Part shown: in pieces, positions 59,286 through 64,000 of the stretch
Position numbering within the stretch: position 1 is the first letter of the stretch
Layout of the letters: every line of letters starts with the position of its first letter
Assembly (NCBI RefSeq): GCF_017798165.1
Contig: NZ_CP059068.1
Span: forward strand, 4,402,001 to 4,466,000
Origin: Rhodoferax sp. AJA081-3
GTDB lineage: Bacteria; Pseudomonadota; Gammaproteobacteria; Burkholderiales; Burkholderiaceae_C
Reading direction: 5' to 3'
DNA: 64,000 nt
Notes under the pieces: generated by a model
Told to the model about the DNA's origin: nothing
What the model saw: the letters and a program-made list of their open reading frames with translations, nothing else
Database searches by the model: none
Translations under genes and position numbers: made by a program

Positions 59286-60395
59286 ATGCAAGCACCGATA
59301 TCCACACCGACCGTCCACATTGACCTGGGCGATCGCAGCTACCCCATTCTGATTGCCCCAGCCTTGCTGGATAACCCGGCATGCTTCGCGTCACTGCCCG
59401 CTGGCAACACGGCGCTGATTGTGACCAATGTCACCGTCGGCCCTCTGTACGCCCAGCGCCTGCAAGTTACCTTGCTGAAGCAATACAAGGCAGTACATGT
59501 CGTCACCTTGCCCGACGGGGAAGAACACAAGACTTGGCAGACGCTCAACTCCATATTTGATGCCCTGCTGGCCCACGCTTGTGACCGCAAAACGGTGTTG
59601 TTTGCCTTGGGCGGTGGGGTGGTAGGGGACATGACGGGTTTCGCTGCAGCCAGCTACATGCGCGGCGTACCCTTCGTGCAGGTTCCGACAACCTTGTTGT
59701 CCCAGGTCGATTCATCGGTAGGGGGCAAAACCGGTATCAACCACCCTCTGGGCAAAAACATGGTGGGTGCGTTTTACCAGCCGTTGCTGGTAGTGTGTGA
59801 TCTGGACACCTTAAAAACCCTGCCCGCACGCGAACTCAGTGCGGGACTGGCGGAAGTCATCAAGTACGGACCGATTGCAGACCTCGTTTTCCTGGATTGG
59901 ATAGAGGCCAACATGGATGCGCTGTTGCAGCGCGACGTTCCCGCCTTGGCTTACGCCATACAGCGCAGCTGCGAGATCAAAGCTTGGGTGGTGGGGCAGG
60001 ACGAGCGCGAATCCGGCTTGCGTGCCATCCTCAATTTTGGCCATACCTTTGGACACGCAATTGAGGCGGGCATGGGTTATGGCAAGTGGTTGCATGGTGA
60101 GGCGGTGGGTTGTGGCATGGTCATGGCAGCAGAGCTGTCCCGTGAGCTCGGATTGGTGGATACGGCATTTGTGCAGCGGTTGCGTACTTTGGTGCAACGA
60201 GCAGGTCTGCCGGTGATTGGGCCGCGCCTGGATGCTGATGACAACGCAGGCCGCTACCTTGACCTGATGCGTGTGGACAAAAAGGCAGAAGGTGGTGAGA
60301 TCCGATTTGTGGTGATCGACGGCCCTTCCCATGCCACATTGCGCGCTGCGCCTGACGCATTGGTCCGCAGGGTAGTGGATGCGTGTTGTGCTTGA
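59286..60395 (+). CDS. aroB: 3-dehydroquinate synthase
   Basis: 369 residues. The NAD- and metal-dependent enzyme is clear from [39 protein letters not shown] and [14 protein letters not shown], the metal ligands in [10 protein letters not shown] and [20 protein letters not shown], then [16 protein letters not shown]. It closes the ring of DAHP to 3-dehydroquinate. The stop is followed directly by repeat copy G. Confidence 0.96.
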   Translation: MQAPISTPTVHIDLGDRSYPILIAPALLDNPACFASLPAGNTALIVTNVTVGPLYAQRLQVTLLKQYKAVHVVTLPDGEEHKTWQTLNSIFDALLAHACDRKTVLFALGGGVVGDMTGFAAASYMRGVPFVQVPTTLLSQVDSSVGGKTGINHPLGKNMVGAFYQPLLVVCDLDTLKTLPARELSAGLAEVIKYGPIADLVFLDWIEANMDALLQRDVPALAYAIQRSCEIKAWVVGQDERESGLRAILNFGHTFGHAIEAGMGYGKWLHGEAVGCGMVMAAELSRELGLVDTAFVQRLRTLVQRAGLPVIGPRLDADDNAGRYLDLMRVDKKAEGGEIRFVVIDGPSHATLRAAPDALVRRVVDACCA

Positions 60396-60443
60396 TTTGC
60401 TACCAGTAAGATAGCAAATGAGCCAATAAGTACGGGGCTAACC
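60396..60443 (+). repeat. dispersed intergenic repeat, copy G (degenerate)
   Basis: TTTGCTACCAGTAAGATAGC head, shorter spacer and ACGGGGCTAACCTTG tail. The tail has lost the AGAGGC part. It begins one base after the aroB stop and ends before dgt. Confidence 0.65.
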
Positions 60444-60457
60444 TTGTTTTCTTCTAT

Positions 60458-61609
60458 ATGACATTGGCACCCTACGCCTGTGACCCCCTACAGTCGCGGG
60501 GCAGAAGATTCGCCGAACCCGATGCACCCACCCGTACGGCCTACCAGCGTGACCGGGACCGCATCGTCCACTCCACAGCGTTTCGTCGCCTGGTCTACAA
60601 GACCCAGGTGTTCCTCAACCATGAGGGTGATCTGTTCCGCACCCGGCTGACCCATTCGCTGGAGGTCGCCCAGTTGGGGCGGTCCATTGCACGTGCATTG
60701 CACCTCAACGAAGACCTGGTGGAGGCCATCGCCCTGGCCCACGATCTGGGGCACACCCCCTTTGGACACGCTGGGCAGGATGCACTCAACGACTGTATGC
60801 GGGCGCATGGTGGCTTTGAACACAACTTGCAGAGCCTGCGTGTGGTGGACCATCTGGAAGAGAGTTATCCGCAATTCAACGGGATCAACCTCACATTCGA
60901 AACACGCGAGGGCATTCTCAAACACTGTTCCCGCGCCCATGCGCAGGCCTTGGAGGCGAGCGAGCCCGACGGCGTGGGCCGGCGATTTTTGGAAGGCACC
61001 CAACCCAGCCTGGAAGCCCAGTTGTGCAACCTGGCGGATGAGATAGCCTACAACTCCCACGACATCGACGACGGTATGCGCTCAGGCCTCATCACCATGG
61101 ATCAGCTGCAGGAGGTTCCGCTGTTTGAACACCACCACTTCCAGACCTTGCGGGACTATCCCGAGTTGGCGACCAAACAGCACCACCGACGTCTGCTGTT
61201 TGAAGTGATACGCCGCATGCTGAGCGCGCAGGTGTACGACCTGATTGCGGTCAGCCAGTCTCGCCTGGCTGTGGCCGTGCCCGGCAGTCCCAATGAGATT
61301 CGCAACACCGCCCCGTTGCTGGCGTTTGGCGCAGACATGCGCAAAAACGCCACACAGCTCAAGCAGTTTCTGTTTCGCAACCTGTACCGCCATCCGCAGG
61401 TGATGCAAACCACCGACCTTGCCAAACAGATCGTCAGAGATTTGTTTGACGCCTACACCACTGCGCCAGCGGAAATACCGGGAAATGTCGACACGCAACA
61501 GGAAGCGCTGCCCTTGGCGCGCGTGATTGCCGACTACGTCGCGGGTATGACCGACCGATTTGCTTCCCGCGAGCACCATCGTCTGACAGGTAAACGGCTG
61601 CTGGTTTGA
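60458..61609 (+). CDS. dgt: dGTP triphosphohydrolase-type HD protein
   Basis: 383 residues. The HD metal-binding residues are in RTRLTHSLEVAQLGR, the paired His-Asp in ALAHDLGHTPFGHAGQDAL, and the distal Asp in ADEIAYNSHDIDDG. It belongs to the broad dGTPase family, which hydrolyses deoxynucleoside triphosphates to nucleosides and tripolyphosphate. The size matches the shorter family members common in Burkholderiales. It has its own leader beyond the repeat and is followed by an unknown gene. Confidence 0.92.
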   Translation: MTLAPYACDPLQSRGRRFAEPDAPTRTAYQRDRDRIVHSTAFRRLVYKTQVFLNHEGDLFRTRLTHSLEVAQLGRSIARALHLNEDLVEAIALAHDLGHTPFGHAGQDALNDCMRAHGGFEHNLQSLRVVDHLEESYPQFNGINLTFETREGILKHCSRAHAQALEASEPDGVGRRFLEGTQPSLEAQLCNLADEIAYNSHDIDDGMRSGLITMDQLQEVPLFEHHHFQTLRDYPELATKQHHRRLLFEVIRRMLSAQVYDLIAVSQSRLAVAVPGSPNEIRNTAPLLAFGADMRKNATQLKQFLFRNLYRHPQVMQTTDLAKQIVRDLFDAYTTAPAEIPGNVDTQQEALPLARVIADYVAGMTDRFASREHHRLTGKRLLV

Positions 61610-61691
61610 CGGTACTGAGCCCTTGCATCCTGTAAGCAATTGTTAGAGGCATCGCTAAAATGCGGAAAACAGATATGAGAGCGGAGGGGCT

Positions 61692-62339
61692 TTGAGTTTC
61701 CTGAACCAACTGAAGCAGCAGGCGAGTGCACTTCAAGTCAAACAAACGGCCGAGCTGCAAAACATCGAAGCCAATACCGAGGCGACGGAATGGGCCTGCC
61801 AGGTTGCCTGGAAATACTTGCAGGACCTGGCGAAACACCTCAGCGTTATCACACCGGACGCACCCCGATTCTCTTTGGACGGCAAGACGCCTTGGCCACC
61901 CATGAAGCTGGTCAACTTCCGTGCCGACTTCCGCAAGAAAAAACTGCGCGACAAAGAGGTCTACGACTACATCGCCATGGGCTGGGACATAGTGCCCAAG
62001 TCGGGTTTGTCTATTGGCGGTTCGGTGAGTGTCAACTTTCCCCCCGAACTAGAACGTGTGCAGAAGCGACTCGCCTTTGGCCATGTTGAGCATGAACAAA
62101 AGAACCTGCGCCACCCCGAGAAGAACACCCTCCAAGCGATTTGTTTTGAGTACGTGACCAAGGCGCGGGGCAACGTAACGGTTGCCGCAGACCACGACAA
62201 CGGCAACCTGATTTTCCGTTTGGCCAATGCCGACGGATTTGGCGTGGAGACCAGTACCTGGGCAGCAACAAAAATCGACTACGAAACCTTGGACGAGTTG
62301 GCCAAGATGGTTGTTGCGCAGCCCAACCGGTTCCGGTGA
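61692..62339 (+). CDS. hypothetical protein, 215 residues
   Basis: A soluble protein starting with TTG 61692 behind GGAGGGG. The N-terminal 60 residues form a long amphipathic helix or coiled coil (FLNQLKQQASALQVKQTAEL), and the C-terminal part is alpha/beta with PPELERVQKRLAFGHVEHEQ and DNGNLIFRLANADGFGVET. No known motif was recognised. It is translationally coupled to the DUF1415 gene (TGATG), so it may be part of that functional unit. Confidence 0.65.
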   Translation: MSFLNQLKQQASALQVKQTAELQNIEANTEATEWACQVAWKYLQDLAKHLSVITPDAPRFSLDGKTPWPPMKLVNFRADFRKKKLRDKEVYDYIAMGWDIVPKSGLSIGGSVSVNFPPELERVQKRLAFGHVEHEQKNLRHPEKNTLQAICFEYVTKARGNVTVAADHDNGNLIFRLANADGFGVETSTWAATKIDYETLDELAKMVVAQPNRFR

Positions 62340-62923
62340 TGCAGGAACATGCTTCCAACGATGATGGTGTTGTAGTAGCAGACACCCAGCGCTGGCTGCA
62401 GCGCGCGGTGATCGGCCTGAACCTGTGCCCGTTTGCCAAGGCGGTGGAGGTGAAAGGCCAGATCCACTATGCCGTGAGCCGGTCCGTGGACTTCAAGGAC
62501 CTGCTGGACGATCTCGGCAATGAGTTAAAAGACCTCGCAACCCTCACCCCTGCTATACGAGATACTACACTTTTGATAGCATCCGACGGATTGACCGACT
62601 TCCTGGAGTTCAACGACTTCCTGGCCCAGGCCAACCGCTTGCTGGCGAAGCGAGGATACGCGGGCATCTTCCAGATCGCCAGCCTGCACCCACACTACGA
62701 GTTCGCCGACGCCCAGCCGGATGACATGGCCAATTTCACCAACCGCTCGCCGTACCCCACCTTGCACATCCTGCGTGAGGAAAGCATAGACCGCGCGGTC
62801 AAGGCGTTCCCCCATGCTGAGACCATCTTCCAGGCCAATATCGACACCATGCGGCGGATCGGCCCCCCGGGTTGGGACGCGCTCGGCGTGGGCGCCAGCC
62901 CACATGGCAAGATAGGCCCATGA
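62339..62923 (+). CDS. DUF1415 family protein
   Basis: 194 residues from the ATG overlapping the preceding stop. The family signature is present: TQRWLQRAVIGLNLCPFAKA near the start, DTTLLIASDGLTDFLEFNDF in the middle and FQIASLHPHYEFADAQPDDM, followed by NRSPYPTLHILREESIDRAV. The function of DUF1415 is unknown; the conserved Cys in NLCPFA hints at a redox or cofactor role. It is coupled to a methyltransferase gene downstream (ATGA overlap). Confidence 0.87.
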   Translation: MQEHASNDDGVVVADTQRWLQRAVIGLNLCPFAKAVEVKGQIHYAVSRSVDFKDLLDDLGNELKDLATLTPAIRDTTLLIASDGLTDFLEFNDFLAQANRLLAKRGYAGIFQIASLHPHYEFADAQPDDMANFTNRSPYPTLHILREESIDRAVKAFPHAETIFQANIDTMRRIGPPGWDALGVGASPHGKIGP

Positions 62924-63825
62924 AACAACGCAAAAACGCCGGTGATGCCGCTGCACAGACGCCACCGCAACGAACCAGGCCAGCCCCGACCAATCCCCTG
63001 GAATCCGAGCTGCGACCCGGCCAAAGTATTGAACTGCTGAAAGAACTGCACATCCTCACCCGCGAGGGCAAGCTCAACCAGGACTCGCGGCGCAAACTCA
63101 AACAGGTCTACCACCTTTACCAGTTCATCGAAAAGCTGCTGCTGGAGCTGCCCACCGCAGGGGAGGGCGCGACGTTGGCCGACCACGGTGCAGGCAAGTC
63201 TTACCTGGGTTTCATCATCTATGACCTGTTCTTCAAAAGTTTGAAGGCCGGCCACATTTACGGTGTGGAGTCACGGTCAGAGCTGGTTCAAAAGTCCCGC
63301 GAATTGGCGACACGCTTGGGCTTTGAGCGCATGTCCTTCTTGAACGTCACCGTGGCCGAGTCAACGGATTCGGACGCCATGCCAAACCAGATCGATGTGG
63401 TCACCGCCCTGCATGCCTGCGACACGGCCACCGACGACGCCATCGCCTTTGGCCTGCAGAAGAAGGCGCGTTGCCTGGTGCTGGTGCCCTGCTGCCAGGC
63501 CGAAATCGCGCGCAACCTGAATGCCAGCAAGGCCTTGTCACTCAGCCGCACACCCCTGGCCGAGCTGTGGCGGCATCCGCTGCACACCCGAGAAATGGGC
63601 AGCCAGATCACCAATGTGCTGCGCTGCCTCTACCTGGAGGCCTGCGGCTACCAAGTCACGGTGACCGAGCTGGTGGGTTGGGAGCACAGCATGAAGAACG
63701 AGCTCATCATCGCCCGCCGCAGCAACAAGCCCAATCGCGCAGCGGCAGACCGGCTGGCGGCGCTGCTGGATGAGTTTGGGCTCTCGGCCCTGCGGGAAAC
63801 ACGCTTCGCGTTGCCAGTGCAATAA
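62920..63825 (+). CDS. class I SAM-dependent methyltransferase
   Basis: 301 residues from the ATG at 62920 that overlaps the DUF1415 stop. The SAM-binding part begins with LADHGAGKSYLGFIIYDLFF (motif I variant), IYGVESRSELVQKSRELATRLGF (acidic end of strand 2), then QIDVVTALHACDTATDDAI and LVLVPCCQAEIARNL with the CxxC-like pair. These resemble the methyltransferase 32 group, which includes tRNA-modifying relatives. The N-terminal 70 residues are a charged extension. The substrate is probably RNA, but that is not settled by sequence. Confidence 0.82.
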   Translation: MKQRKNAGDAAAQTPPQRTRPAPTNPLESELRPGQSIELLKELHILTREGKLNQDSRRKLKQVYHLYQFIEKLLLELPTAGEGATLADHGAGKSYLGFIIYDLFFKSLKAGHIYGVESRSELVQKSRELATRLGFERMSFLNVTVAESTDSDAMPNQIDVVTALHACDTATDDAIAFGLQKKARCLVLVPCCQAEIARNLNASKALSLSRTPLAELWRHPLHTREMGSQITNVLRCLYLEACGYQVTVTELVGWEHSMKNELIIARRSNKPNRAAADRLAALLDEFGLSALRETRFALPVQ

Positions 63826-63851
63826 TTGGGGTCAGATTCCAATAAAGCACC

Positions 63852-64000
63852 ATGGCCCGCCTCCCGCGCCTGACCTTACCCGGTCACCCCCACCATGTGA
63901 TCCAGCGGGGGAATAACCGCCAGGCGATCTTTGCGTCCAGCGCCGACTACCAGACCATGCTGGACCTGCTGGACGAAAACGCCCGCAAATTCAACGTTGC
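63852..64000 (+). CDS. RAYT-type (REP-associated tyrosine) transposase, 5' part only
   Basis: The ATG at 63852 starts MARLPRLTLPGHPHHVIQRG, followed by NNRQAIFASSADYQTMLDL, and the frame runs off the right edge after 49 codons. The HPHHVIQRGNNRQ block is the first HUH-type segment of Y1 transposases linked to REP repeats. Just upstream is GGGGTCAGATTCC at about 63828, of a kind often seen at the ends of these elements. The C-terminal part with the catalytic Tyr is not in the window. Confidence 0.85.
   Translation, partial: MARLPRLTLPGHPHHVIQRGNNRQAIFASSADYQTMLDLLDENARKFNV

Noticed and set aside
62540..62590. GCTATACGAGATACTACAC and TTTTGATAGC in the DUF1415 gene as another in-coding repeat copy
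   Set aside because: The encoded DTTLLI segment is native to the family as far as I recall, and the tail does not match.
1..64000. CRISPR arrays, rRNA and tRNA genes, prophage
   Set aside because: None was seen by eye; a tRNA scan would be needed to exclude a small RNA gene with certainty.

Overview
The window is a chromosomal stretch from a Betaproteobacterium of the order Burkholderiales, most likely Comamonadaceae and Rhodoferax-like. This rests on the housekeeping blocks (pilMNOPQ-aroK-aroB-dgt, cyaY facing lptM and next to the PBP1A gene, engB facing cytochrome c4, msrP-msrQ, metK facing a lauroyl acyltransferase). It also rests on an interspersed repeat (short A/T-centred palindrome followed by a CGGGGGCTAGAGGC tail) that I associate with Comamonadaceae genomes. 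The assignment is inferred from gene content. No rRNA, tRNA, CRISPR array or phage was seen, and a transposase gene is cut by the right edge.

Layout. 0-5.5 kb: truncated NHL-repeat lipoprotein, a BTAD/ATPase/TPR regulator and a divergent unknown protein with a glycine-rich hydrophobic hairpin. 5.5-12.8 kb: a minus-strand operon (formyltransferase, binding-protein/permease fusion, second permease, Cache-type nucleotide cyclase) facing a plus-strand operon (DapB-like protein, small unknown, PhyH dioxygenase). 12.9-15.6 kb: TonB receptor with a His-rich secreted partner. 15.7-21.6 kb: a GGDEF protein, then an NAD-salvage operon (nrtR, ADP-ribosylglycohydrolase, oxidoreductase, pnuC, nadR-like, rlpA-like). 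21.8-28.1 kb: accessory genes, a duplicated kynA fragment and kynU-kynA. 28.3-38.8 kb: GNAT, PNPOx-like, CZB and AhpD-like genes, two LysR regulators, an ECF42-type sigma factor with its DGPF partner, an acyltransferase facing a LytTR regulator, an SbtA-type transporter facing an NhaR-like regulator, and TerC. 39-45 kb: envelope glycosyltransferases, metK and a lipid A acyltransferase. 45-64 kb: mostly core genes ending in a RAYT-type transposase.

The most unusual signals are repeats. Two copies of a palindromic element (28255-28360 and 40238-40331) share a core of about 52-56 bp. Each copy is flanked by long inverted arms unique to that copy, and one copy lies in frame inside a family 39 glycosyltransferase gene. 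That same gene also carries an in-frame copy of the second repeat family. Seven other copies of that family sit at gene ends, four of them between convergent genes, where they supply stop codons and C-terminal residues. One copy was duplicated together with the 3' end of kynA, leaving a diverged kynA fragment 1.7 kb from the intact gene.

Functional links that can be argued: the nrtR operon couples nicotinamide riboside import and NMN adenylylation to ADP-ribose metabolism. The formyltransferase/transporter/cyclase operon looks like an uptake and sensing unit that lacks its own ATPase. kynU and kynA degrade tryptophan. pilMNOPQ builds the type IV pilus alignment complex and secretin.
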